Source of the DNA: Solicoccozyma terricola
Taxonomy: Eukaryota; Basidiomycota; Tremellomycetes; Filobasidiales; Piskurozymaceae
Length of the DNA stretch: 47,924 bases
NCBI GenBank assembly: GCA_001600875.1
Contig: BCLD01000024.1
Span: 247,178-295,101 of the forward strand
Reading direction: 5' to 3'
Part shown: positions 30,251-40,926 of the stretch, in pieces
Numbering within the stretch: position 1 is the stretch's first letter
How the letters are laid out: each line of letters opens with the position of its first letter
Notes under the pieces: model-generated
Database searches by the model: none
What the model saw: only the letters and a program-made list of their open reading frames with translations
What the model was told of the DNA's origin: nothing
Position numbers and translations under genes: made by a program

Positions 30251-32644
30251 TTAGGCCGCCTTTAGCAGGTCCGTGCTCGTGCCGACGCCCGGAACGAACT
30301 GCTGGTTCGCCCAGGTCGCACCGTCGAACGTGCTGTACCAGATCCGGTCGTCGCCGTAGGTGGCTTTCCACGCGGCAACCAGCTTGCCGTTGTAGACGGC
30401 GAGCCCAGGCCCAACGCTGCTACCAAAGTTCGGGATCTGCTTCTGCGGCGTCCAGGCTGAGCCGTTGAACGAGGCGTACCAGAGCCGGTCGTCAGATAAC
30501 GCGGCCTTCCACGCAGCGAAGAGTTGGCCGTTGAAGACCGCAAGCGAGGGGCCTTCGCTTGAGCCCGCGTTGTCGATCTGCTTCTCCGGCGCCCAGCTCG
30601 TCCCGTTGAACGTCGAGTACCAGAGCCCGGGGTCACCGAACGAGCCCTTCCAGACGGCGACGAGCCCACTGGAGAACGCGGCGATCGCCGGGCCGACGCT
30701 GCTGGCCACATCCGGGATCATCTGCTGGGGCGCCCAGCTCGTGCCGTCGAAGCTCGACCACCACAGTCTCTGGTCATCTTCCGCGCCCTTCCAGGCCATG
30801 AACAGTTTATTCTCGAATACCGCGAGCCGTGGGCCCGTGCTGGTTCCGACCCCGGCCACCTGCTGCTGCGGCGCCCAGCTGCTGCCGTTGAAGTACGACC
30901 AGTAGATGGCCTGGTTCATTTCCCATCCCTTCCAGGCCATGTAAAGCTGGCCATTGAAGACAGCGAGCGCGACGCCGGAGCTCGTCGCTACGTTCGGCAC
31001 CAAGGACTGCGACGCCCACACCGAACCGTCGTAGAACGTGGTGAAGATGCGCTCGTCGAAAGCGATTCCCTTCCACGCCATCCAAAGCTTGTTGTTGAAC
31101 ACGGCGAGCGCGGGCGGCAGGCCGATGCCGAGTAGAGCCACCTTGAAGTTGGAGCCGTTGACGCTGCCGAGGCCGGTCACGGCGTCCCATCCAGGACCGG
31201 CGGCGTAGGCGCCATTGTTGCCGGCGGTGACGCCGTCGAAAGAATAGGGACCTTCGAGGGCGTAGGCGTTGCCGTTGAAGAAGCCGAGCGGCGCCGCGAG
31301 GGATGCGTTCAGGACGGCGACCATACCGGCGTAGAACGGGGCGACCGCACTCGTTCCGCCAACCTGGGTCGGGTTGCCGTTGACGATCAGCTGGTAGCCA
31401 CTTGCCGGGTCGGCATTGCCGGCGATGTCGGGCACGCCGCGGCCGATATGGCCGACCGGGTTCTGCGAGGGCGGGATGTTAGCAAGGGACTGCCACGACG
31501 GCTTCGCAAAGTTGTTGCTGACGCCGCCGCCGCTGCCGGACCACGCCGTTTGCGTGAAGCTGATGCCCGACACGTTCGAGATTGTGGTGCCGCCGCATCC
31601 CGTCACGTTCGGATCGGACGCCGGGTAGAGCACCTGCGGTGGCCTTTCCGAACCGCTGTCTCCGGAGGAGGCAAACACGGTGATCCCGAGCGGCGCCGCT
31701 TCCGCGAACACGCCGCTCATCGTGTTGGCGAAGCTGCCCCAGCTGCTCTCGATGCCGCCCCAGCTGATCGAAATTGCAGTCGGCCTGTTAACCGTGTCGT
31801 GGATCGCTGTGCTGATGCAGTCGATCCAGCCTTGTCCCGTGTTCGGAGCAAAATAGACAACGAGATTCGCACCCGGCGCGACCGACCCGCCCACGGCGAT
31901 GTCGAGCATCACTTCGACGGAAGCTCCATCGTTACCCGGCGCGTTGGCGGCGCCGTCGACGCCGACCCACGAGACGTTCGGAACAGACATCTGCGCGATG
32001 CTGTTGAAATACTTCTGGATGTCGCTGTCGAGATAGCCGCCGCCGAACTCCAAGATCGCGATGGTTTGGCCGGCAGCCTGGTTGGTGGGAATGCCGTAGA
32101 GGCGAGCCACTTGGGCCGGCAGCAACGGACCCGTTCCGAGCGGCGCCGCGATCCCAGTCAGTTGTTGCCGGGTGAGCGGTTGCGCGACCGGGCGAGTGTC
32201 GAGCCCGTGCACGCTCTCCACCACATCCTTAAGCTCGGCCGGCACGCTCACCGGACCCTCATGGCTTGTGTAGGTAATCGAACCAGTGTGGTATTGCTTC
32301 AGCTCGACGCGGAACGCCGCGTTCATCTGCGCCGCTGTCCCTTCCACAGTCACGCTCCGTCGCGCCGCATCGCTGTCCATGACTTTGAGGTAGTGAGCAC
32401 TCGCGAACGACTGGACCGAGGCGAGGTCGCCGGCGGCGGCGCCGTAGGTCTTGGCGAATTCCTCGCGCGCCATGTGATGGCGGCAGTGCGGCGAGGGCAG
32501 TTCCGGCGCCTCCGGCTTGCGGCGTACCCGGACGGTGACGCTGATTTGCGTGTCGGGGTCGACGGCGCCGACCGACACGGCGCCGGCAACCGGCTGATGC
32601 AAGGAATTAGCAAGTGCGTGCGCCATCGACTGCTGTTTTGACAT
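30251..32644 (-). CDS. S53 sedolisin (kumamolisin-like) with six-repeat C-terminal domain
   Basis: One frame of 797 residues starts at ATG 32644-32642. Residues about 10-155 are the activation prodomain. The catalytic domain (about 175-505) has VEVMLD (E244 and D248), SSGDSG with D329, and GGTSAVAP with S432, the Glu-Asp-Ser machinery of acid-acting S53 peptidases. GWDAVTGLG fits the calcium-binding end. Residues about 508-795 are six repeats of about 47 residues (LAVFNxxLxxAWKG...WYSxFNGxxWxPQ), probably a beta-propeller-like lectin or binding module. The gene is intronless and strongly GC-rich unlike its flanks. GGAGG lies 8 nt before the ATG, a bacterial ribosome site with no use in a fungus. 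No classical signal peptide is seen, as is usual for kumamolisins. Origin is probably bacterial by transfer; assembly contamination must be excluded. Confidence 0.93.
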   Translation of the reverse strand: MSKQQSMAHALANSLHQPVAGAVSVGAVDPDTQISVTVRVRRKPEAPELPSPHCRHHMAREEFAKTYGAAAGDLASVQSFASAHYLKVMDSDAARRSVTVEGTAAQMNAAFRVELKQYHTGSITYTSHEGPVSVPAELKDVVESVHGLDTRPVAQPLTRQQLTGIAAPLGTGPLLPAQVARLYGIPTNQAAGQTIAILEFGGGYLDSDIQKYFNSIAQMSVPNVSWVGVDGAANAPGNDGASVEVMLDIAVGGSVAPGANLVVYFAPNTGQGWIDCISTAIHDTVNRPTAISISWGGIESSWGSFANTMSGVFAEAAPLGITVFASSGDSGSERPPQVLYPASDPNVTGCGGTTISNVSGISFTQTAWSGSGGGVSNNFAKPSWQSLANIPPSQNPVGHIGRGVPDIAGNADPASGYQLIVNGNPTQVGGTSAVAPFYAGMVAVLNASLAAPLGFFNGNAYALEGPYSFDGVTAGNNGAYAAGPGWDAVTGLGSVNGSNFKVALLGIGLPPALAVFNNKLWMAWKGIAFDERIFTTFYDGSVWASQSLVPNVATSSGVALAVFNGQLYMAWKGWEMNQAIYWSYFNGSSWAPQQQVAGVGTSTGPRLAVFENKLFMAWKGAEDDQRLWWSSFDGTSWAPQQMIPDVASSVGPAIAAFSSGLVAVWKGSFGDPGLWYSTFNGTSWAPEKQIDNAGSSEGPSLAVFNGQLFAAWKAALSDDRLWYASFNGSAWTPQKQIPNFGSSVGPGLAVYNGKLVAAWKATYGDDRIWYSTFDGATWANQQFVPGVGTSTDLLKAA

Positions 32645-32652
32645 TGGTTTTC

Positions 32653-32657
32653 CCTCC
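32653..32657 (-). promoter_or_regulatory. Shine-Dalgarno sequence of the S53 gene
   Basis: GGAGG with an 8-nt spacer before the ATG at 32644, the optimal bacterial spacing. It is the only gene start here with such a site. Confidence 0.7.
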
Positions 32658-32759
32658 GTTTTGGCAGCGTTGCCAGGATAGATCGCGTCAGAATGGTGAT
32701 CAGCAACAGGAACCTTGAAGGCCTTGTCCGGAGAGGTTTTGGGTTAGGAAATCAGCGTC

Positions 32760-33640
32760 CAGCTTGGAGGGGAAAAGTCAGACTTTATAGTTACGGGGGA
32801 GGGCTGGCTTCTAGGGGATCCTGGTTTGTAGTGTGATTCGAGTTTGTTTCCTGATTTGTGGTGGCACCTGACGATGAGAACAAACCGCGTGCCTACAACA
32901 GCTAGCCTCCTTCACTATCAACAGCCAGCAGGAACCCACGCCGGATCCGCATGTCATTTGAAAGCGGTGCCTGAAACTTGCGGTGGGAGCGTCGGATGCA
33001 TCGCTTTCGGGTGCGTAGTGGGAATTGAAGGAAGGGATGCTCGTTGCGCGTGTCTACAACACTGGATCTCAGCCACCAGAACCTTGCCACCAGAACCCTG
33101 GCAATGGCGAAAGGAGGTTCGTTCTGCGGAGCAGTCGATTGTGCGATTCTCGCTTGTATCCAGCTTCCAGGAGCAGCATTTGGGTGGGAAGGTGTTGATC
33201 GGATAGAATAGTTTACTTCTCTCTAGGGCCAGACGGTTCTACTGCTTCTACAACAGCTTCCATTGTCGGACTCTCATGGAACATGCAGATTGATCAGGTG
33301 CCATGGTCAGCATGACTTGCCAAGTTTGCGGAGTCAGCGTCTTCGGAAAGAAAAGGACTGCAGCATTCGAGCCAGTGCCAGAGGGTGAAAATGGCAGTCG
33401 TGACCGGCATCAAGCGGGACCTGCGCCTCCGCACTGACAGATATACATCCACATCCTTCTTGTTGTTGGATATGATTCTTGCTCTTTTTCTATAAATCGA
33501 GCTCGACAAGAAGTGGATATATATATATATATCTGAATCACCTGTTCCCCCTGCCCACGGACTACCATGCACCGCCACGCCCCTCGCGGGGCGGGAGTTT
33601 CCTCGTTTGTCCCTTTCCTGACGAGTGTTGCTGGTGGTTT
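32760..33640. other. Intergenic region
   Basis: No supported gene. It includes a TA microsatellite at about 33517-33531. Confidence 0.5.
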
Positions 33641-33739
33641 TCTTTTGTCGATAGTTGTCCTTCAGGAACATAGCTGTTCCCGTATCTTTCTTTGTCTTCT
33701 CTTCTCGCCTTGCGTCCGCCACCTCGAGTGTCAGGTGCT

Positions 33740-33815
33740 GGTCTTTCTTCGTAGACTTAGCGGCTTTCGGACTCCTCGTTTCACGAGATAGGACTAAAAG
33801 GCTTAATTGTAAGGA
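33740..33815 (+). repeat. Inverted relative of 18360-18465
   Basis: It shares GTGCTGGTC, TTCTTCGTAGACTTAGCG and ACTAAAAGGCTTAA with the minus strand at 18465-18390. It ends where an LTR-like TGTAAGGATACGACC (33810-33824) begins. Confidence 0.75.
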
Positions 33816-33905
33816 TACGACCTTCCTCAGGCCTCCTCCTTACCGTTCCGCGGTGCTCCGCTCCACGGATATTCGTCCACCGTCGACGTCTCAACGTATC
33901 AACGG
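33809..33905 (+). mobile_element. LTR-like fragment, TGTAAGGATACGAC family
   Basis: It starts TTGTAAGGATACGACC, with TCAGGCC and a CCGCGG-type stretch positioned as in the copies at 47810 and 14019, but is more diverged. Confidence 0.5.
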
Positions 33906-33975
33906 CCGCCTCAGCACCGTCCGCCGTCCTCACGCCCCGACGGACGTCCGCTCAGTCACCCTCGCTGACAAGGTT

Positions 33976-34672
33976 AGTCTTCTTGCAAGACACGGTACTT
34001 TGCGAATGTGCATCCATTGTCGGTCCCCTGTGATTTCTATAGAAAGACCCGCTCTAACGGACATGAAGACGGTCGATGGCTCGCACAAGCAGATGACCTT
34101 ACCCGCCTGATTCCGCAAGCTCACGCGATCTTCCTCGGTGATCAATGGCATGGCCAAACAGCCAAACATTAGCGCCGTCACCACTTTCCCAGTGGCAGTA
34201 CGAGATGTGATGGGTTGGATCATTGTTCAAGATGGGTGATTAGAAACTCTACGGATGCAGGCGGGGCGGGGAGAGGGGCGCATTTCGAGTTTTTCGGAAT
34301 TCTGCATCCTGCAACCCAACCCGCCTTCAGAGGTTCTTCCCCTGTAGTAGTAGCTGTTGGACGATCCTGCTCAGGAACGCGCGTGTGGGCGGTGACGGTG
34401 GCGGTGGCGGTGGCGGTGGCGTCCAACTATTCTTTGGGTACAAAAGGAAACTTCTTTGCCCCCGGCAGCGTGCCTGACTGTACCTTTGTCACGTCGGGTC
34501 TCGGAACATTACGAGAACCGGAACCGGTATCCTTTTCGGATGCGAAAATTGGATTCATTCGCCACCGCTCCCGGCTCCGCTCCCATCCGCTGATCACAGT
34601 CATGTCATGTCAAGACCCGCTTTGAAGTGATGAGAAACGCCAGGTAAATCCGATAAAGCATTGGGACAACTC
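33976..34672 (+). repeat. Dispersed repeat, copy 2
   Basis: Same order of blocks as 22535-22965, with about 100 bp extra near 34150-34270, an expanded GGTGGC microsatellite at about 34388-34420, and further extra sequence after it (34440-34620). Confidence 0.8.
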
Positions 34673-34809
34673 ATTGGCTCCTGGCGGGAGGCTATGATGC
34701 ACATATTAGCTAAACCTGAATTATAATAACGAGCGAAGCATATCTGCAGGTGAGTTTTGGCACTTTCTTCCAACAGCATCCACAATCAAACACCTTATCG
34801 TCTCTTCAG

Positions 34810-34876
34810 GTGTCTCAGCAACAGTATGTGTGTACACTCTCTCTACTGAATAACACACATACTGTTGCTGAGACAC
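34810..34876. repeat. Perfect 23-bp inverted repeat, 21-bp loop
   Basis: The arms 34810-34832 and 34854-34876 are exact reverse complements (GTGTCTCAGC at the outer end). There is no T run after it and no adjacent gene. It may be a MITE core, a recombination scar or a small-RNA hairpin. Confidence 0.9.
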
Positions 34877-35394
34877 AAGGATCTCAGTGGTCCGTGGTCT
34901 CATCAATATTACGGCTACATGATGCACCAGAATATCAACATGTTCCCAGGGCGTGGATCATCAAAAGAGCTTGCCGACCCATCGAGACCGTCTAGGCGAG
35001 CCGGTGAGGCCCTGATTGCAGGCAGGGAGTACTGAGATAGGGATATGTAGCATTTCATTGTAATATCGTGACGTCGTGATTAGAGAGAGCCAAGTGCGTA
35101 AGAAATGTGGTCAGCCAAAGGGGCAGATGCGTAAATCAGCGAGAACGGAGGATAGGCGATGGGTAAGAGGAATTTGGCAGATGTTGACTATGTCGACCAT
35201 GTGGTTCCCCCAACGGTGGCATAAGCGGTTCCCCGAATTGGAAAAAATGCATCTCCCACTATGAGCAGGCGTGGCATCCCATGATAGTTTCCTCTTTCTT
35301 TGTTTCCATGGCTTCGTCCTCAAGATCTGTGGCCGACGGTATAATGTCAGGATTATAGGGATCTGATCCTGAGACGTGTTGGGTTTATATACAA

Positions 35395-35401
35395 CTGCAA
35401 A
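35395..35401 (+). promoter_or_regulatory. TATA box of the Zn2Cys6 gene
   Basis: TTATATA, 62-68 bp before the ATG at 35463. Confidence 0.5.
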
Positions 35402-35462
35402 TGCAATTCCACCTCTGGTCTGGAATTGTGACCTTTTGCCGTAATGGTAAGGGGTACGGTTA

Positions 35463-36478
35463 ATGAATGTTACTTTGCAGTTGCATTCTTTACAGACGCC
35501 CACAAACAAGGGCCAAAAGGTCGTGCTCTTTCCGCCCGTCACGCCGTCTCCAAAAGGTCCCAGGTTGGCCAAGGTAGCCTCGTTAACGAAGGCTCTCCGC
35601 CAGGCATCCGTTTCCAAATGGCCGGTGCCTTCCTTTTCGTCCGAGGAGGATGACACCGAAGAGGAGGAGGTCGAAGACGAGGAGGATGAGGAGGAGGAGG
35701 ACGAGGTGGAGGGGCTGGAGGAGGACGAGGAGGTGGAGGAGGAGGACGAGTTCGTGCTGCCGAAGAAGGAGCCGTACGCGTTCATCGAGGGTCAGCTGGA
35801 CCTCGATGGGCTCGCAGGTAGCAAGAAGGTGGGTATTTGGTGACCGAAAAGGTGTCGACCGAGGCTGATGTTGTCCTCTGATATGTCCCAACAGCCGAAG
35901 AGTACTGGTTGTCTTCGCTTCGAAAGCCTGTACAAGGACCAGGTGGTGACGTATGCGATGGCCCGGTGTGCTCGCTGTCAGAAGTCGAACAAGCCGTGCA
36001 TCGTGAGTCCGTCGAGTTTGCGGAGGTCGAAAGTTGAATGTTGACGTCGGGACTCCAGGTCGGTGACATCATGGCGGAGACACGCTGCGCTTTCTGCGTG
36101 CGGTCCCACGGCAAGTGTTCGACGGAGGAGGGCCGGAAGCTGGCTAGGAAGGCGATCAAGGCCAAGAGGGCCTTGACAAAGAAAGGAAAAGGGGTGGGTG
36201 GGAGTGCCAATCCATCGCCACAAAAGCGACGCAGGGTCGACGCGGGGGAAAAGGGGGTGAAGGTGAAGGTGGAGAAGGTAGAGAAGTCGGTGGGGATGGA
36301 GAAGGGGAAGGGGAAGGCTACGGAGAGGGACAGGGACGTTGAGGACGTGAGCGCCGCATTGGCGGAGCTCCATCAGTCGATGAAAATTGTGGCGGATATG
36401 GGGTTGATGGATGAGCGACCCATGCAGGTCCTGTTGGACAAGCTGCGTATCGCCGAGGAGTTGGTGTTCATGTTGTAA
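35463..36478 (+). CDS. Zn2Cys6-type protein, probable nuclear regulator
   Basis: Three exons (35463-35828, 35895-36002, 36059-36478) join to 297 residues. The cluster is C147-x2-C150-x6-C157-x10-C168-x2-C171-x6-C178, an exact fit to the fungal binuclear zinc pattern. It is completed only by splicing: three Cys in exon 2 and three in exon 3. Residues about 60-102 are an acidic Glu/Asp run. Residues 180-250 are Lys-rich and basic (QKRRR, KGKGKATERDR), fitting nuclear import and DNA contact. The last 45 residues look helical. Family knowledge suggests sequence-specific DNA binding and transcription control. The large middle-homology domain of classical regulators is absent, so it may be a compact or species-specific factor. 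A low-complexity serine-rich frame on the opposite strand is a shadow. Confidence 0.8.
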
Positions 36479-36835
36479 TATGTATTTTCTTTTTCTCTTT
36501 CTTTTCTTGCGGTGCGAATATGATGTTTTTTTTTTTTTTTTTTTCTTGACGCTTAGGCGGTGACGTTTTTTTGTGCCTTTTTACGCCTCTTCTTCGCGCT
36601 GGGTATTGAGGAAACCGGTAATGACGTGTTTTTTTGGCCGGAGGTTGAATCTTGAAGGAGTGTCGGTGGTGTGGTAATCTTGAGGAAGTACTTGGTGTCG
36701 GTGATGGTTGTCGGTTAAGTGTTGTCGGTTATGAGGTAGAATCTTCGAACATGGGGACGGGAATAGGGGACTACCAAGGCCAAAAAGTGTTCTGTAGTGT
36801 ACACTTTCGATCGTAGGCTCCATCCACCAGGTTCG

Positions 36836-36895
36836 CCCGGATTGCTTTAATCCATATAAAGCCTTCTTGAGCAATAGTCCGTCGCAACCTTTCTT
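36836..36895 (-). pseudogene. Ty1/copia reverse transcriptase scrap
   Basis: The minus strand reads LLLKKALYGLKQSGRTWW, the highly conserved copia RT block (KALYGLKQAPRxW). Only about 20 codons remain, 76 bp from the stop of the triple-ZZ gene. Confidence 0.85.
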
Positions 36896-36970
36896 TGGAG
36901 TGACTCCTTCTGGATACTCCCTATTGATGTCGACATCAAGCGTGCCATCAACCTCCCGAGCCGTTCCCCA

Positions 36971-39900
36971 TCAACCCAAAAGAAAAACAACAATCTTCCT
37001 GGCGAGAGTAATAGTCTCCTCGGAATACTCAAAGCCATCTTCAGGCTCAGCTTCTTCCTCTTTATTTGCGACCTCTCCTTCTTCTGGAGCGTCCTCATCA
37101 CCCGTTTCCACCTTTGGTTCTTTCTCGACCTCTTCACCCGGAGGCGAATGAACATAGTAGAATGACAAGCCACCTTCACCATCGTTACACGCGTGTTCAG
37201 CTCCCTGACAACTTTCGCAGACGTTGACTATCGGACAGAAATGGCGTTAGTTTTCACCCACTTTCGATTACCAGAACGCCGACATACACTTCCCACAAGC
37301 CCCGCATTGGTATCGCTTGTTGTAGATGGCACGTTCACAGTTGCCACAAGAATAACCAGGATGAGCTCCAAGTTTGACAGCTGACCAAAAACCGTCAGCA
37401 TACAGACTGCCAAATGGGTGAGATTCAACGCACCTAGATCCTCAGAAGTCCTCTCTTTAGCTGCTGCAGAGTCGGGGTCAAAATCTCCATTTTCAAGAAT
37501 GTTGAACCAAGTATGTTCAGGGTGAGTAAGCGCAACGGATCTGAGAGAAGGAGGGCTTTTTTTAAGCATGTGCTTGGTAAGGCAAACATATAGACAACTC
37601 ACTCGAAACAGTCGTCACAATAATCGACTATCGATTGTATGTCAGTGAAGACTACTCGATATTCCAGGGACAACTCACTCACAATCAGAACACTGTTTGC
37701 ACTTGTGGCGAGTACCAATAACAGTTGAAGTACCACATCCGTCACAGGAAACTCCAGGGTGACCTCCCTCAGCTATATTGACGAAACCGTTAGGCTTCAC
37801 TCAGAAAACGTTCAATCACGACTTTTACTCACGAATTCCCTCCTCTCGTTCTGGTTCAGGTTCTGCAACCGCTTCGACATTGACAAAAGTTTCCAGATCA
37901 CGCGCCACGTCCCATCCATGTCGATAATGAACACCTTGAGAGCTTTTGAAGGAAGGCAATTGTCAGTCGCTCAGTTTCTCTTGTAAGCAGTCCTCACGCC
38001 CAACTTACTCATCCAGAACAAAACAATCCACACACCTTCGGACTGGAAAGAGCAAAAGTGATTGAATTCCGAAGGTAGGTTCAAAAAGGTAGCCTCACAG
38101 ACGCCGATCACTCGACCACTTACACTCTGGATGACGTTCACAGTACCAAATTTGTTCAGATATAGGCTCCTTGCCACAGTTCTCGCACTTGGTATCCTCG
38201 AAAACAACCGGTTCCTTCTGCTTCTCTGGTTCAATTTCGGGTTCTTCTTCTTCAGCCTCTAATACCTTGAGTACTTCTGGATCGTCACCAACTTCTCCAA
38301 AGACAATCCGAGTCTCCTGATCTTCATCGGTAAAAACGATATTAGGAATCTCTGGAGGAGAGTCGCTGTTGTACATATAAGGGGTTTGTGCCAGTCGCGG
38401 ATCCTTGTCAATAATGACTTTGGCTCCTTCAGCGTAGAGCTTGACAAATTTGGCAAAGATGGGTAAGATAGCTGCAGTGGCTGATTCGGGAGTGTTACAT
38501 CTGAATCAAGGATTTGATAGATACATGTTAATAGACACGAGCGAATGTTCCCTCAGGAGGGCATCCAACTCACTCGAAGAACTTCTCAAACAAACCAGCA
38601 ATCTTGTTGAAATCCGCTCCTTCAGATTTTGGCTCGTCTGAGAACAACCCAATCGATTTCAAAAGTTGGTGAAGCTCAGCATAAACATCCTTGATGTATC
38701 TTGGCTTAGAGTCTTCTTCTCTTTCAGCAGCAGCCTATATAGATGATGCAATTAGCTTTGTGGATGCCTACATGCACCTTGAATCAACTTACTGTGTCTT
38801 CGGTTACGCCATCCTCCTTTCTGACTTTATCATTCTTCTCCTCATCTTTCTCAGCCTCCTCCTCTGGCTCGTCGTCGTCATCAACAGGAAACGACTTCTG
38901 TTTGAAACTGTGAGACACAATCATGTCAGTCATTCGTCATACTTCTTTCCCCGGTGTTTCCACTCACTATTTCAAAAGCTCTACAGACTCATTGATCGCT
39001 TCATCATCGACCTCGATTCCATCCCCATCTTTCGTCAAAGCTTTCCATAATTCGGCTGGATATGATGCCCCTTCATACTCTAAAGATCCCCAATAAAGAA
39101 GCTTCGGTAAGATACCTTGTTTCTTGAAGAGATCGGCGCGAGACTCGTCATAGGAGATGAGAAGTAAGATAAGCTTGATGGCTTCGACACCGGCAGGCAT
39201 CAATTCGTTATCGGTTTGTCTTCGAAAATATGTTTTGTCGTATCAGTTTTCAAGGACGACTGGAGACTCAGCATCCGCAATACAACTCACTGAGCAAGTA
39301 ACGAACACAAAACACGAACTATATAAGGATCCCAAGCGTCTTCGTCTTTTTTCTTGTCGATTAAGAGCTTCTGAAGCAATCTCAAAGTAGGCTCCCGACT
39401 GTCCTCTCTACCAATATAGCCGAGCAAAGGCTTGAAGAATCGCTTATTGGCAACGAGCTGAAGAGAAGGTGGATTAGACACAAAGGCAATGATGAGTTCG
39501 ATGAGGGATTGTTCTTCATTGTATATTCCCCGTTGACTTCGAGCATATGCATCATGGTCAGCCTGGCATTTTCTGATAATGGAGAGACCACACTCACTAA
39601 AGTAATGCCCTTAGTAACTCTTCATCTCCCTCTTTAAAAGCCCTCTCCCTATCAACCTCGGAACAAATAGCCAACAATACCAAAGGCCGATCCAAAACGG
39701 TATGTTGAGTCCTTTCGAACTGTTTCCTCAAAACCTCAATCCCACCAGCTTGAATAAAAGCCAACCTCCTCGCTTTAATCTTAGACTTCGTCTCTTGAGA
39801 ATGACACTCCTCATCGTCCAAAGACGAATTGAAACTCTCCTCCAAAACAATCTTGAGTGAGAAGAACACCTGACAACCGACATTTGTCTCATTATTCTCT

Positions 39901-40926
39901 TCAAACTCCTTGTCAATCAAAGCCACCATATCCTTGTAGATATCTTGTTGATGAAAAGCATCCAGCACCCTCCTAAACTTGGGACGATTCAACTGTGACA
40001 TCCCGAGAGCTGAAGAGAAACCAGAATAAGCAGCATTGAGGAGGTCGTTGGATGCATTAGGGGTCCTGAGGGCTTGAGTGTAGATTGACATTGCTTTGGT
40101 GTACAAAGTCATGGCGTTGGGAGATTCGCTGTCGAACGCTTCGACAGCAGAAGGGAGAGCGTTGATGACTTTGATCTTGTCTTCTTCGGAGGTGGCTTTG
40201 CTGTTCGGAAAGAGTGCGAGGAAGTGAGGTGTGGTCAGGTACTGCCTTTCCAAATAATGAAACACAAACGCAAGAATTGAACTTTACGGTAGAATCTTCT
40301 CAGCCAAGAATTCTGCAACGTCATCCCACACAGGTTGGATACCCATTCTGGTGGCTTTTGAGTCATTTCCATGTCCCATCGCTTGACCTAATTGTGAGAC
40401 TATCCCTGCAATCTCCAAAGCTACGTCCAAGTTTTCGCTCTCGATAAGCTTGAACAACGTCGTGCAGGTGTCAGATGCTACGACTGCCACCCAGCCGTTT
40501 CTTAGTTCCCAAAAGTCCCCGAGTTGCTTGAGTAGCTCTTTACGGATGTTGGCATCTTGTTGGCTGTGCGAGTGGTGTTCCGGGTATGAAGAAGGGGGAG
40601 GGGGGGGGGGGGGNGAATGAGCAGCAAAGAGAGAGAGTGTGCTCGGGGAGCCCCAAATCCCCTTAGGATCTCACTCACAGCAACAAATTAGACATCAAAC
40701 CATGAACAATCTTAATCTCTGGAGGAGTAGGATCAGCGGGGGTTTGCTCCCCCCATTCCTCATTCCAATCAGGTCGAGGGAGTGACTGTATCCACATATT
40801 GATAAGGTCTGAGGACTCCTCGAGGATCTCTGGAAGCAACTTGAGGATCTGAGCTGCCCAGTTATGAGCAGAGGCAGGTGGCATTCGCTTGACAGCACCA
40901 GAGGTGATGGGGGCCTCTTCTGACAT
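36971..40926 (-). CDS. Helical-repeat protein with three C-terminal ZZ zinc fingers
   Basis: Fifteen exons join in phase to 1012 residues: 40926-40679, 40563-40288, 40245-39598, 39536-39291, 39219-38968, 38907-38793, 38734-38574, 38500-38124, 38042-38009, 37942-37833, 37772-37683, 37627-37603, 37540-37434, 37380-37288 and 37227-36971. The first 680 or so residues are alpha-helical and leucine-rich, ARM/HEAT-like, with an acidic insert near residues 562-590. Three ZZ-type fingers follow: about 754-800 (CENCG...YCERHPEFRRCVDCF), 827-865 (HPGVSCDGC...CSDFDYCDDCF) and 903-940 (HPGYSCGNC...CGKFNVCESC). The tail is acidic. ZZ fingers bind protein N-termini or partners and occur in ubiquitin-pathway and chromatin proteins, so a scaffold or ligase-associated role is inferred; no RING or HECT domain is seen. 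Introns interrupt all three fingers. Intron 2 is only 42 bp, and the reading depends on it. One ambiguous base lies in intron 1. Confidence 0.82.
40614..40614. other. Ambiguous base inside poly-G
   Basis: The only N in the window, in a G-rich tract inside intron 1 of the triple-ZZ gene. Tract length is probably unreliable; the coding model is not affected. Confidence 0.95.

Noticed and set aside
31448..32641. 397-codon plus-strand frame opposite the S53 gene
   Set aside because: A by-product of high GC3 in the bacterial-type gene; Arg/Asp-rich and without domains.
35111..35785. Serine-rich 224-codon minus frame
   Set aside because: The serine run is the complement of the Glu/Asp tract in the spliced Zn2Cys6 gene.
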